Positions 23,371 to 34,385 of a stretch of 64,000 bases of DNA are shown here, piece by piece. Location: NCBI GenBank assembly GCA_016271365.2, contig CM057456.1:162602501-162666500 (forward strand), in the 5' to 3' direction. Positions within the stretch are counted from its first letter, which is position 1; every line of letters begins with the position of its first letter. The notes beneath the pieces are model-generated. The model did no database searches and was not told the DNA's origin. It saw only the letters and a program-made list of their open reading frames with translations. Origin of the DNA: Neoceratodus forsteri (Eukaryota; Chordata; Ceratodontiformes; Ceratodontidae). The translations under genes were made by a program, and so were the position numbers.

Positions 23371-24540
23371 AATTCTAGGGCGTGGGGGTAGAGAAGAGCT
23401 GCTGGTTAACTAGGATCTAGAGCTTATCCATTAGGTAGAAATGGGCAGACTGGGTGGGCCAAGTGGTCCTTATCTGCCATCAAATTCTATGTTTCTATGT
23501 TTCCAGATTTGAGCTAAGACCTTTAAACCACTGCAGTATACTGCTTCCCTATATAGTGGTGCAGCTGATTCCATGCTCAAAAGGGTTAATGTTGCACTCA
23601 GTAGGGCTTGTGAGTTACTCATGGGTGCACACTGTCTCACACATACCTGTGATCTATATGAATAAGCTAACATGTTGAATCTCATGGGAAGGGTGAAGTA
23701 CCAGACTTGCCTTTTAGCAAAAATAGCCTACCTTGGCCTTACCCCTCGGTCTACAGAATCTCCTCAATCAAGCGACTAACCTGCATTTAACATGGGGTAC
23801 GGCACAACAAAGTCTTCAAGTCCCCTTCTGCTGCACATCACAAGCACAGCGGTCATTTGCCTAATAAGCACCCCTTTGGCTAAATGACCTCCCTGCTGCA
23901 ATTCTGGCAGAGCCAAAATTGGGCCCTTTCAAATGTGAACTACGTCTCCATCTCACTCAAACTTAGCAGCTGTGACTGTCCTCTACACTGCACTTACTCT
24001 CATGCCTAAACTGGTTAGGGTGGCCCTACCACTGTGTCTTTACCTCTCCCAAAGAATCTCCCAGTAGCTCCCTCTTCTCAGTGCTTCTCCCTACCAAACC
24101 CTTTTTCAAGTCCAACCCTGTTATGGGACTATCACTATCTCGTGCTGCCCCACTCCATCTTTGGTGTTCCGCCTCCATCTAACCCTCCTGCTGAAGGCTC
24201 TAGCAGTATCTCCCACTTACTATTCACCCTCCCCCACCAGCTTCCATCTTCCCGCACCGCTCCCACCCAAGCATTTCAACAAGGTCAGACTTGTTTGCTC
24301 TTTGTTTTCCATTGAATCTTTTCTGATACTGATGTAATAATTATTGTATATACTACTGTCACATAATCTCAGAATTTTCACTCTATTTTAGTCTCACTGT
24401 TGTGTTTATGACCTATTGATGTCTATATGCCATTTCTCTTTGCCTTTGTCTCATTGTTCTCTGACTGACATGGAACCTGTGTAAAACAGCCTCTGGCTCA
24501 TAAGTCTTGTAATCTGAGAAAATAAATAAATAAAATTAAA

Positions 24541-25207
24541 AAGGTCCCAAGATTGCCATGAAAGTTAGACCAACAAAAAGCTGGTCCAACTCGTGGCAAG
24601 TGGTGCAATAGGATCGTGAATCCCAATTGCTGGCTAGGGAATGTCACAAGCCCCATGCACTATATGTTTAGCACACCTGGGGCTTGCAGCCTTCCTGAAA
24701 CATTTCTGAATCGAGGAGCATGGTCTCAGTTCAGAAGATTGAACACTAGCACCAATATAAAGCACTAAGCTACCTCACCAGTTCCTGTCTGGTTCTTTTC
24801 AACAACAGAAGAGCTGAACTTCATAAAATTCTTTATGAATCGTATATGGTGATGCTGAAGATGGTGCCTTCCCAGAAGGTGATCCTATTTTGATACAATA
24901 TGCACACTGTGTACTGAAATGTTATGCCAGATTGAAATCAATCTTAGTAATACTTATGGTTCTGGAAAAGTTTCAGCCACCAGGTTTTCCTGTCCCATTT
25001 CACTGCTTCCTATTACAAAATAGTACTGGCAGCTTGCTTCCCTTCAGCTGTTTAATAGAATATATCCTGCATTTCTACTAAAGCTTCTTCTTACTTAGTG
25101 AATGGGTTATGGTATTCCTTTTTCTGGTTACTAATATGTCATGTAAAACCTTGTTTGCATTTACAGTGTTCTCTAGGTAAGTCAGATGTATACTGTACAT
25201 GAGAGAT
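24541..25207. other. Unclassified sequence
   Basis: A short inverted pair around 24652-24690 (AAGCCCC / GGGGCTT) hints at a MITE remnant. Nothing else is recognisable up to the CR1 3' end. Confidence 0.3.
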
Positions 25208-28075
25208 ACTGTAGAGTCATAGATTCATAGATTCATAGAAGTGTGATGGCAGAAAAGGACCGAACTAGGCCCACCAAGTCTGCCCATTTGTTCAGCTATC
25301 TGCTTGGACCTGTGCCTCCCCATTAACACTCCCATGTGGTTGTCCCATGCTCTTTTGAATCCCTCCACTGTTTCCTCTCCAGTGACTGCCTCTGGGAGTC
25401 TGTTCCACTTTTCTACCACTCTCTCTGTGTAACTGTATTTTCTAATGTTACCCTGAACTGCCCTCCTCCACCTGCAGGCCATGCCCCTGGTCCTCGGTTT
25501 TCCTTTCATCTTGAAGATGCTCCCCGGCACCCTGTTTATACCCTTAAGGTACTTGAATGTCTCGATCATGTCCCCTCTCCCTCCTCTGCTCCAGGGAGTA
25601 CATGTTCAGATCTCTCAACCTGTTTTCATAGGATAGGTTGCCTAACCTTTTATCATTTTGTCGGTCTCCTCTGAACCCTCTCTATCCTCCCACATCCTTC
25701 TTGAGGTATGACCTCCAGAACTGGACTCCGTACTCCAAGTGTGGTCTAACTAAATGGGTGTACAAGGTACTATGACCTCCCATTCCTACTGGTGATCCCC
25801 TTCCAATGCATCCCAGCATTCCACTCCCCTGGCCACTGCCCTCCCGCACTGCCTTTCCACCTTCAGGTCCCCGGATATAATGATGCCTAGGTCCCTTTCT
25901 TGTTCTGTCTCCTCCAGATCTCTGCCCCCAATATGGTACCCTGACTTCTGATTTCTGTAGCTCAGATGCATGATTTTACATTTTTCTGTATTGAATTCAA
26001 GCTGCCACCTTTTGACCATGCCTCAAGTCTCCTGAAGTCTCTCTTTGTTCCACCTTCCTCCGTGTCCACCCTATTGTATATCGTCCACAAACATACTCAC
26101 ACCCCCTCAAGGCCCTCCATGATGTCCCCTGTGAATAAATTGAACAGTAGGGGCCACAGCACCGATCCATGAGGGACCCTGCTCATGACCTTGCCCTCCT
26201 GGATGCCACCCATTTATTATGACCCTCTGCCTCCTTTTCCTCAGCCAGCTTCCCACCCATTTGACTACCCTCTGCCTCATCCCCAGTCCTGCCATTTACA
26301 CAGCAGCCTTCCATGGGGCACTGAGTCAAACGCCTTTCTGAAATCCAAATAAGCTACATCTACCACTCTACCTTGATCTATTTCCTTGGGACCCCATCAA
26401 AAACTTTATCAAATTTGTTTGACAGGATCTGCCCCAGTAAACCCATGTTGTCTTGGATTCATCAGGTTGTTTGTCTCCAGCTAGCTGGTGATCCTGCCTT
26501 AGTAGCTTCTCCATGAGCTTACCTACCACTGATGTCAAGCTCACGGGCCTGTAACTTCCCACTTCCTCCCTCCTCCCCTCTTATGCAGAGGACCACATTT
26601 GCCTGCCTCCAGTCCTCAGGCACCACCACCGTTTCAAGGGACCGATTGAAGAGTACAGTCAAGGTACCGCCAATATCTCCTTATCTCCTTAACACCCTTG
26701 GGTGCACCCTAACTAGCCCCATTGTCCTGTCCACCTTCACGCAGCCCAGTTCTTCCAATATTTCCTCCACGAGAATGGCCTCATCTCCACCCCTCCCAGC
26801 CATTTCATTTCCTGCTCTGTCCTTCTTTCTCCTCTTGAACACAGAGCAAAAATAGGTGTTTAGTAGGTCTGCCTTTTCTGTTTCCTTGTAGCACCTCCTC
26901 TTTTGTTCTTAACTGGATAATCCTCTGCCTAGTCATCTTCTTTTCATTTACATATCAAAGAAAGTCTTATCCCATTTTGACCCCTCTTGCTGTTCGCTCC
27001 TCTGTCTGTGCCTTTGCCCTTCTTACCTCTACCCCGGCTTCTCTCTGGCTTGCCTGATATTTACCAGTTCACTTCCGTCATGCGTTGTCTTGAACCTCCT
27101 AAAGGCTTTCCTTTTGTCCTTACCTTTCTGCTACTTCCCACGTATACCACAGAGGTTTCTCCTCCTCTTATTTTTACTCTCTCTCTCTCTCTTGTCACAG
27201 ACATCAGTGGCTCCTACAACAGCTTCCTTTATCCTCCTCACTTTGCCTCCACCTCCATCAACTCTCCCAACCCCTGCAATGCCCTTGACACTATTTCCCA
27301 TTCTCTTGAAGTCGTCCTCCTGAAATCCAGGACCTTTAACTTAGACTGGTGAACCTCTGCAGTGTTTCTCATTTTAAACCTGACCATGTTGTGGTCACTT
27401 GTACGAGATGTTCCCCACCGATAGCTCTTCCACCCTTTCCCCATTTGTCAGGACTAGAGCAAGAGTAGCTCCTGCCCTGGTTGGCTCCTCGACCAGTTGA
27501 TTTAGGAGGGCCAACTGTAGGGAGTCCAATATTTCCCTGCTGCTGGTTGAAGCAGCCAAAAGGTGTTCCAGTTTACATCTGGTAGGTTTAGATCCTCCAT
27601 CAGCACCACCTCCCCTTGCTGCCATTTTACAAACTCATCGGCCATGCTTCTATCTGCAGATTCATGCTGCTGGGGGTCTATACACCACCCCATACGCACT
27701 GACTCCCCTTCCCCACACTAGAGACCCAGAGTCCTTCTGCCTCTCCCCATTTACCCTGTAACTCTGATGCTCTGATACCCTCCTTTACATAGAGTGCAAC
27801 CCTCCTTTCCCTCCCTGTCCTTTCTGAACAATTTGTACCCTGGTATCTCCATTTCCATCCCTGCTCCTGGTGGCACCACATTTCTGTTACCCCACTATGT
27901 CAAGGCCTCCTCTGACATTTTGCCATTAGATAAGGGATCTTTCTACCCAGACTTCTGGCATTTGCACACATAACCCTCCATGCCCCTCTCTTCCTTTCCT
28001 CTATGTTTGTCCCCTTTACCCTCTTGCTGTGTGTGTAGGGCTTTCTGCTCCTCCCTGCCACCTGCCTCAACAGCC
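25208..28075 (-). mobile_element. CR1 LINE, 5'-truncated, minus strand
   Basis: The 3' end lies at 25208 with two ATTCATAG-type octamers (25216-25235), the terminal repeat of CR1. The 3' UTR word GATGGCAGAAAAGGACC follows. Coding sequence then runs leftward in protein order from about 27960 to 25225. The element breaks off in the endonuclease near 28075, only about 160 bp from a MYO10 exon. It lies in the same orientation as MYO10 in what should be its last intron. Confidence 0.9.
25225..27970 (-). pseudogene. CR1 ORF2 (endonuclease-reverse transcriptase), decayed
   Basis: Protein order on the minus strand: about 27960 YANARSL (endonuclease start); 27881-27678 ERRVALYVKEGI; 27699-27502 with LMEDLNLPDVNWN; 27625-27395; 26562-26368 GSYRPVSLTSVVGKLME (RT); 26295-26107 RVVKWVGSWLRKRRQRVIIN; 26019-25786 WQLEFNTEKCKIMHL and RDLGIIISGDLK; 25569-25225 MIETFKYLKGINR and WNRLPEAV. 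All are standard CR1 ORF2 blocks. Frameshifts separate them. The catalytic FADD block falls in a broken stretch between 26107 and 26019. Confidence 0.85.
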
Positions 28076-28233
28076 AGGTACGATGCTGAATTTTAGTATC
28101 CTTACATTTGCTTTCACATAATCACATTACATCCTTCCTTGTATGTTGTGACTGTGAATAGTTTGCTCACTAAGGTCCCTTTACTTGGGTGGTATGCAAT
28201 GAGCACCCCCACTCACTCCTTTCCCAGTCTCAC

Positions 28234-28425
28234 CTGGTTGGTTTCAAACACAAGTTCTCTTTCATCAACCACAATTTTGTAAGTATTTGACAAGGGCGCT
28301 CCGAAAGAGAGGATGTGCTCATATGGGAAGGTTTCCAGAGGTCGGCCTTCTCCACGCTTATAAACGGAAATGGCATCAGCACTAACTCCCAGCCAGAGTT
28401 CTTGTGGGAAGCCACCTTCTTTGCA
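28234..28425 (-). CDS. MYO10: MYO10 exon: FERM domain, F3 lobe
   Basis: A 192-bp exon encodes 64 residues from CKEGGFPQELW to ELVFETNQ. The match to vertebrate myosin X is near-identical (LWLGVSADA, SVYKRGEG, HILSFGAP, YKIVVDEREL). The acceptor is TTCTGTTCCAG before 28425 and the donor CAG|GTGAGA after 28234; both ends are in phase 0. Myosin X is an actin motor that moves to filopodia tips and links them to membrane and integrins through its C-terminal MyTH4-FERM tail; this exon belongs to the PTB-like F3 lobe. In other vertebrates only about 33 more residues follow. Those were not found in 1-28233, so the last exon is probably outside the window. No indel is seen here. Confidence 0.97.
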
Positions 28426-31400
28426 CTGGAACAGAAGAAAAGAAGAATTGGAATTAGGAGATAAAACAGTACAGGTCACTTCTGATATATGACCAGGAAC
28501 ATCTTTATACTTTTATACCTATCAAGAATATGTAGTACTGCCAGCTACCACTGTCTGAATAGATCATAAACCACATGGAACATTTATTAATATTTGGCAT
28601 GTGCTAGTTTGTCCCACCAACAAAATTACATATTGCATCTTGAACCCTAGAGTAAAACAGATCTTTGGCTGACATCGACTTTTCTGCTGTACTAGAATTG
28701 TTTTGATTGTCCAAAAATATTGGCATACTGTTCCCAAAGCATGAATTTTGTTCTGCTTTGGTAAAAGTAATTTATATTGAAATTCCAACTATTTTCTACT
28801 AACAGCAATGATCCTTAAAGAAGTCAATGTCTGGATCAACTGAAGATGTTTTACTTACAATTGCCTTGCTGTAGATTTGCTAAAAAGAGATGTTTTCTGA
28901 CACTTGTTTCTTGCACACCTGCATACATCAGATACAAATGCCAGGCCATCTAAGCCTGAGAACTTCATAAACACAAGAATACAGTGACTGTGATGGAGAT
29001 GCTAATTATTGTAGATGGGGTGAAAGCAGCAAGAAATACCAAACAAATGTACCTGATATGAATTAGGTTTATCTACAAAGTTGGGCTTTTATTATTGAAC
29101 CTCCAAACATGCAAGCCATGGGACAACTCTTAAAGGGACCTTCCCCAATGGCCCCAAAAATTATTCTTGAAGTCATTTTATGCAGTAATGCACCCCAAAT
29201 GTTGTGTGCATACGTTAGTTTTGTCAAGGTTTACTCTTCTTTCCATATTTTGAATTGATTTTTAGCTCTGCTGCACTTGCCTTTGCTGTTCAGCTGTTGG
29301 CTCCTGGCTTCTGCTGATGTCATTGTATAAAGTCGGAGTGAATCACTGTGCTGTACAATGACATTACAGCAGTTTCACTAGGGAAAACTTCCATAACTTG
29401 ATGTGCATACTACAGTAGTAGTGCCAAATTAGTCAAGGGATTTTTAAACCCCATTGAGAGTTGGGAAAACTTTTGTTAGGGATTTTTGTTGTTGTTGTTG
29501 CTTGGTAGTGTGTTCGCTGCTCCCAGGAGAGATGGGTCAATTTTAATATTACTTTACTAGCCCAAAACCTAGTGCAAATTGACAAGGGCTAGTACAGCTT
29601 ACTCGCTACTTGTCCATCTTGAATAATGTAGGTTTTCCTTGGCTGAAAATGAAGTTAAAATGTCCCTATACAGTAATAGTAGTCTCCAGTCCTTATGCTA
29701 CTCTATCTCAATATTCCAGATGACCTGGTGTGATTGACAGCTTATTAAAGCTGTAATTATCTGGCAATTCAAGGACAAAAGCATCAAAGGAGTCATCATT
29801 AGCACTCTACTGTTAGGCTATTCAGATAGTGTCTAGGGTGTGATCAAGGGCAACTCCCAGTTTTCTGAATATGTCTCTGTCTGACAATTTGTCCCACATT
29901 ATTAAGACCAGTGCCTGCCATTTCCCTATTTGTTGTGTCTCTAACCAACATTTCAATAACAAAATGCTATGAGGTATACAGGGAGGCATTACTTAGTATA
30001 GATTACAAAGGCATTAAACACAGATGAAAAAACTGACAGTGAGCTGTCTCAGTTTACAGCAACTCTTTCTAATTCACTGTGCTTTGCTACTGAGGCATGA
30101 AATAAATCAACTTTATAAAGCGAGATACAAGGCATTCATTAACCTCTGGAGTTGGCATATTGCATTGATAATGGGATGTCTTGGGGAAGGGGAACAATAC
30201 TGAAAATAATCTGTACAAAAAGTTATGGAAGTTTTCCGTAGTGAAACCACTGTATCTTCAGTAGTACAGCACAATGTGATTCAATCCTTCTCATACAGTG
30301 ATGTCACCAGCACAGCCCAGGGTCTCGTGCAACACCAGTCTTAGTATAGAAGCTCTGTGCATGACACCATTTTAGCAGCTCAGAATGCAAAACTAATTGC
30401 AGAGAATATTACTGAAATATAAAACAAATGAATCAGTGAAGGCAGGCAAACAAATAGTGTAGTTGCGTATTGGTCCTAGTAAGAACAGATCCAGAAGGAC
30501 TTGGTTGGTCTGAAAGCTAGAGCACTTTGTTCTTTTGTTGTAACATCTATGTTGGTCCAATAAAAGGTATCAAACCATTTGTTTCTTGATCAGTGAAGGG
30601 AGGAGAATGTTATGCATGAATGTTAAAAGGACTGGGGAAGGTTTTGCTATACATGGAACTGTTTGAAATGTACAGTATCCTCTTCTTGCCATTCTACCAT
30701 AATAACACCCATTGGAAATGAATGTAATATCCTGTATCAAAATGCCATTCAGTTGGAAATAAGTGCAGTATCGTGCATCACAATGCCATCCAACCTTTCC
30801 ATTTAATCTCAGTCTGACTGCAGTAAGAGGAGAGGAAGAGACATTTTGCTGGCTGTATTGTAAAATAGCAAATGTTTCTGGCAGGGACCTTAACGTATTA
30901 CAAACCAGTTATGTCATGTTTGTGGTATGCCGTGAGAGTGTCTGCAACCAGGATCTTTCTGTTGTAATGGGTAGGCCTAAATGGAATTGTAACAACAAAC
31001 AGCATACACTGCAGGTCTTTTCACTCATGTACACCACTTTGGCTAAGTTTTCAGTTGCAATGGCATCCAGAACTACATCTAAGTAATATATGTTCCATAA
31101 AATACATTTTGTAAGCCATCATTACTATATATAGAAAAATTATGCATTGCAAATAGAATGTACTAACATTTTGCAGTTAAAGTCTGCGTCACAGAAGGCC
31201 TACATATTCCCCACCAGACCACATGGGGAGCAAAGATGGTGCCAGAAAGGCCAAAGTCTCAATACAGAACAAAATAACAAAAGGGATGTGATACTGTTAT
31301 TCCATGTATCTCATGCTAAACAGCCCTATTTAGTCTGTGACAAATCAGCATAACTGAAGATCAGTCTTACAGTTCTGCAATAAAGCCTTCTGAAAATGAT

Positions 31401-31783
31401 ATGGATGGGAGGAGGAGTCTCTTCCTAAAAGGTTCCTATACAATGAACTGAAACCTGATTTTATGAGAAGGATGTGGTAAAGTTGGTAGAAGAGAACAAA
31501 TGAATGGCAATAGGCATCATGGTTTTCTGTGACTCGTGTGCATTTGGTAAATTTTGGTGTACAGATACCGGAAAGCAAGATGTACACACTGATGCTTTGT
31601 ATCAGTTGATGCATGATATTCCTTGAGTCCTAAATGTTGATGCCTACTCATGCTTAAATCTGTTCTGTATTTACTCAAAAAGTGCCACCTGCTGCCCAGT
31701 GTTTTGAAAAGTATTTTATTTGTTGATGTGGGTTATGAGTAGAATTGCATTTTTCTAAGTAAACGTTTGTATATTTTTGTTAC
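28426..31783. other. MYO10 intron with a spaced inverted repeat
   Basis: This 3.36-kb intron holds a pair of inverted arms (29306-29398 and 30220-30315). Otherwise I see mostly unclassified AT-rich sequence. The block at about 30510-30590 contains GTTGGTCCAATAAAAGGTAT, a word found at the 3' ends of some interspersed vertebrate repeats. The family is not identified. Confidence 0.5.
29306..30315. repeat. Inverted repeat, ~93-bp arms, ~820-bp spacer
   Basis: The left arm (29306-29398) has AATCACTGTGCTGTACAATG and TAGGGAAAACTTCCATAACT. The right arm in reverse complement has AATCACATTGTGCTGTACTA and TACGGAAAACTTCCATAACT. The arms are about 80% alike. It could be the two halves of a MITE pulled apart by a later insertion, or terminal repeats of a ~1-kb DNA transposon. 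No target duplication was pinned down. Confidence 0.55.
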
Positions 31784-32235
31784 CTCCACATCGAATAAGG
31801 TTGATCCATATCCAGGCCATTCCTTAATGATTAACATATATTTGACCATAGCTTGCTCCTGGTTCATTCCCTGCAGCTTCTTCCACTTGTCGAGAATGCT
31901 GGCCTTGGCAGAGGAAATTTCCTCCTTGGTCCACATCTCCAGCATCTGTTCCTCTTCCATTTTCTGTTTGCTGATGGACCCACTCCTGAAGCTCCGCCTC
32001 AGTGTTCCATCTAGGAAGCTGGAGCGCTTCCTTTCAGTTCTGTCAGAAGATGGAGTAAAGGTCTTGGTGGACTGTGCAATCCGTGCTATAAGTCTCTGCA
32101 TTGGGAAGACCTCCTCCATTTCTGGTACAGTGGTGTGTAAAGTGAAGTCCCTTGAAGGTACTGGAGCAAGAGCAGCAAGAAACTGGAGGGTTTCTTCGGA
32201 GCAGGGTAATGACCTCGGATAACAGCTTCATGAGC
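31784..32235 (-). CDS. MYO10: MYO10 exon: FERM domain, F1-F2 region (with indels)
   Basis: The exon starts after TTATTTTTAG (AHEAVIRGHYPAP) and ends TLFDVE before GTAAC. It matches myosin X through MEEVFPMQRL, LRRSFRSGS, WTKEEISSAKASI, LDKWKKLQGMNQEQAM and IIKEWPGYGSTL. Both neighbouring exons require phase 0 at each end, so its length should be a multiple of 3. It is 452 bp, 4 short of 456 (152 codons). Three small deletions by comparison with the family account for this: one G in a GG near 32196, two bases near 32166, and one G in a GGGG near 32151. The sequence is otherwise conserved. Consensus errors are likelier than true lesions. Confidence 0.95.
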
Positions 32236-33420
32236 CTAAAAATAACAACAAAATGTAAACAAAACTGTCTGCATTCTGAATGTATTAGAAGAGTGCTTTC
32301 TTATTAAACTCATTGGGTCCAATATTTAAAGTCTTTGGACCTGTTCTTCAGATTGACTTGGATTACTTACACCAGCCCTACATCGCTGAAAGGGGGACAG
32401 GACCCCAATAGTGCTAGCATGTCATCTTTGAAATGATGGAGTGGTCACTGAGTACTGCAGACATTAAGGTGGAAGACATTTATGCATTCAACACATCTGC
32501 ATCCCTAATACCACCAGAAAAGGTGGAAATAAAAGCAGGATAATTGAAGTTTTACAGTTTAAAACCTCCCCAAAAACAGGTATTTGGCAAAAAGAATGGG
32601 TGGGTGGAGAAAGTTTGGCCCAAGCAGCATTGTCATGTCCATTATGAATGGTCCAATTTTGAAGTTTCTCCTTCAGCAGTAAATGGCCCATAACATTAGT
32701 TTTACTGGCTCTGAACTACTTCAGTAGAACAGGGTTAGTAAGAATAATGTCATGGGTCATGTGCTCCAAAAGCAAAGTTTGAAATTTGCTGCACATGGCT
32801 GTAATTGGCCCATGGGTTTCTAATTCTGTGTTATTCTTTTTTTTGCCACCTTTTTTCCACCTTCCTGTGGCTTCCATGTCTTCCTCCTTTGAAGCTCTCA
32901 TGCCGGCTTCCATCTGTCCATCCAAGCGGTGTCAGCTCTGTCACGCTTATCATCAAATCAGACCCCTACTTGGGTCTGACCGTCATACACCTATTGATCT
33001 GACCAATCCCCTGTTAGAGGTTAATCCAGGCACATCAGTCAGAGGGGCTGGAATGGATCGAGGTCTGCATGACCCGGAGCAGAGTAGGAAGGCTACCCAC
33101 CGCTGTCATCCAGGCCATGATCAGCCATTTTCACATTTTCTTGGGCCCCACCCACTACCCTGTGATATATCACAGTGGTGTCCTGGGTCAGTGGTGCTTG
33201 GCATGTGGTCATCCACACCAAGAACACCTCTGCATTGCCACCACCAGGAGCTACCACCAAAGTGGCACATAGCAACCCACCCACTCCAGGAGGAAGCGTC
33301 CAAGGGACACTCTGAACTCCCTTCATGCCAGCCTGCTCCTGGTATCCCAGATCAGGGCACAAACCTGGGTCACTAGTGTACCAGAGCAATGCCCTATTGT
33401 TGATGCCCTGGAGCCAGCTT
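32236..33420. other. MYO10 intron, unclassified part
   Basis: The stretch lies upstream of the exon at 31784-32235 in gene order. A 196-codon open frame on the plus strand (32786-33376) and overlapping minus frames exist, but none has a motif I know and they overlap each other. I treat them as chance frames in a GC-richer block. Confidence 0.3.
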
Positions 33421-33424
33421 TCCG

Positions 33425-33700
33425 TGGAATTCTGTTGGAAGGAAATATGAAGTCCTGAAAGCAGACAGTTAACTGTGGAATTGTATTCCACAATGTATAT
33501 AAACCATAAATTTATTTTCCTCAAACTGCTAAATAATATTTCACAGATCACATAAGCTGTGGAATATTATTCCATAGTCTAAAGAAATGTTTTTCAGAAA
33601 TCTGTGGCATTAAAGAAGAAATTCTGAAAATAATTTTTGAAGCAGGAATACCATTCTGTATGAATTCAGCCAGCGGCATTCCACATTCAACACAGTTGTA
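33425..33700. repeat. Cluster of short palindromes with GTGGAAT/ATTCCAC
   Basis: TGTGGAATTGTATTCCACA at about 33474-33492 is an exact palindrome with a 3-base centre. TGTGGAATATTATTCCATA at about 33559-33577 is nearly one. Further single copies lie near 33421 (GTGGAATTC) and 33677 (GCATTCCACATTC, reverse). The layout, forward words left and reverse words right, suggests a small decayed foldback element. A similar word pair occurs at 41839-41985. Confidence 0.45.
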
Positions 33701-33717
33701 GACCTGGGATAATGCAG

Positions 33718-33777
<60 letters not shown>

Positions 33778-33812
33778 AAGAAAGAAAGATAGACAGATAG
33801 AAATAGACAGAG

Positions 33813-33855
<43 letters not shown>

Positions 33856-33905
33856 CAGATAGATAGATAGATAGATAGATAGACAGACAGATAGATAGAT
33901 AGATA
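33718..33905. repeat. (GATA)n microsatellite, ~188 bp
   Basis: Almost pure GATA units with scattered GACA, GAAA and AGAGAGAT interruptions near 33777-33815 and 33853-33892. Its minus-strand frame reads as a Tyr-Leu-Ser-Ile repeat, which is only the translation of the microsatellite. Confidence 0.97.
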
Positions 33906-34385
33906 TTATAGTGGTGCAGTAGTGCAACTATGGTTAGGGTTGAGCAGGGTTTCTATGTTAAATCTCAAATTTTGCACTTTTATATCTTTATAATCATTTA
34001 ACAGATTTGCACAAAATATTTCATGCAGAGTCATGGGGAGCAGGTCTCTTGATGTTCCTAGTTTTGTTCTGGTCAGATGTGCAGATTCCAAGATGCAGAT
34101 AGTGGAGCTGGCCTGGTGGCATTGAGGTTTGAGGCACTGGACACCACACCCGTGCCATGCTGGTGACCTGGGTTGAAACAAGCCCATGCTGCTGGGGGTT
34201 GGCAGGAAGGAAAGAAATGTCTGTTTGGCACAAATTGAAGCACAGGGCCTGAGAGCCTTGCACGTCCACAGGAACATAGATGTATTCGTCTATGGAGCTC
34301 TGGGCCCTGCACTCTCAAAAGCAAATGAGGATATGATTATATTGTCTCAAAAGGTGAGAAATTCATTGCAAAGAAATGCCATTAA

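Larger units (their letters stand above)
20053..23502 (+). mobile_element. CR1 LINE with ORF1 esterase and ORF2
   Basis: The best-preserved CR1 here. It starts within ORF1 and ends with the CR1 3' consensus (GATGGCAGATAAGGAC-like, reading ACTTGGCCC in reverse at about 23450-23485) and two TTTCTATG-type octamers at about 23487-23502. ORF1 has a GDSII motif (about 20072) and DVIVHLGTNDL (about 20207-20240), the SGNH-esterase signature of CR1 ORF1. ORF2 spans about 20680-23370. It lies inside a CORE-SINE, which is duplicated by only a few bases (TCCA) at the junctions. Confidence 0.9.
19926..23548 (-). repeat. CORE-SINE (MIR-like), split by CR1
   Basis: The two halves, 19926-20052 and 23503-23548, join into a copy of the same SINE seen whole at 47110-47270. 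Read on the minus strand, the order is a tRNA-like head (GTGGTTTAAAGG), then the B-box GGTTTGAATCCCA, then the body TGTGTGACCCTGAGCAACTC. The split lies inside the head, at TCTCCA / CCAGATTTGA. It is inserted in the coding region of the L2-like LINE. Confidence 0.8.
17650..24540 (+). mobile_element. L2-like LINE, split by a nested SINE plus CR1
   Basis: The left part (17650-19925) runs from a truncated endonuclease (ETWL near 17675; DWI near 18120) through reverse transcriptase to IIDYGLVYFSN (about 19880-19915). The right part (23549-24540) continues the same protein (GAADSML, then LSRACELLMG) and ends in an AAATAAATAAAT tail at about 24520. The break is filled by a CORE-SINE and CR1. Motifs include a GSVLGP-like stretch near 19420 and FYADDAVIF near 19500. 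The family is in the L2/Rex1 part of the Jockey superfamily. It is 5'-truncated and frameshifted. Confidence 0.8.

Noticed and set aside
28165..29150. Matching AAAGGGACCTT words in inverse orientation around a MYO10 exon (28170-28180 and 29133-29143), considered as transposon ends
   Set aside because: Similarity is only about 12 bp, and an element spanning a conserved exon would be implausible.
32786..33376. 196-codon plus-strand open frame
   Set aside because: No motif I recognise; several overlapping frames on both strands; Pro/His-rich reading typical of a chance frame.
33610..33927. Minus-strand frame reading Tyr-Leu-Ser-Ile repeats
   Set aside because: Direct translation of the GATA microsatellite, not a protein gene.
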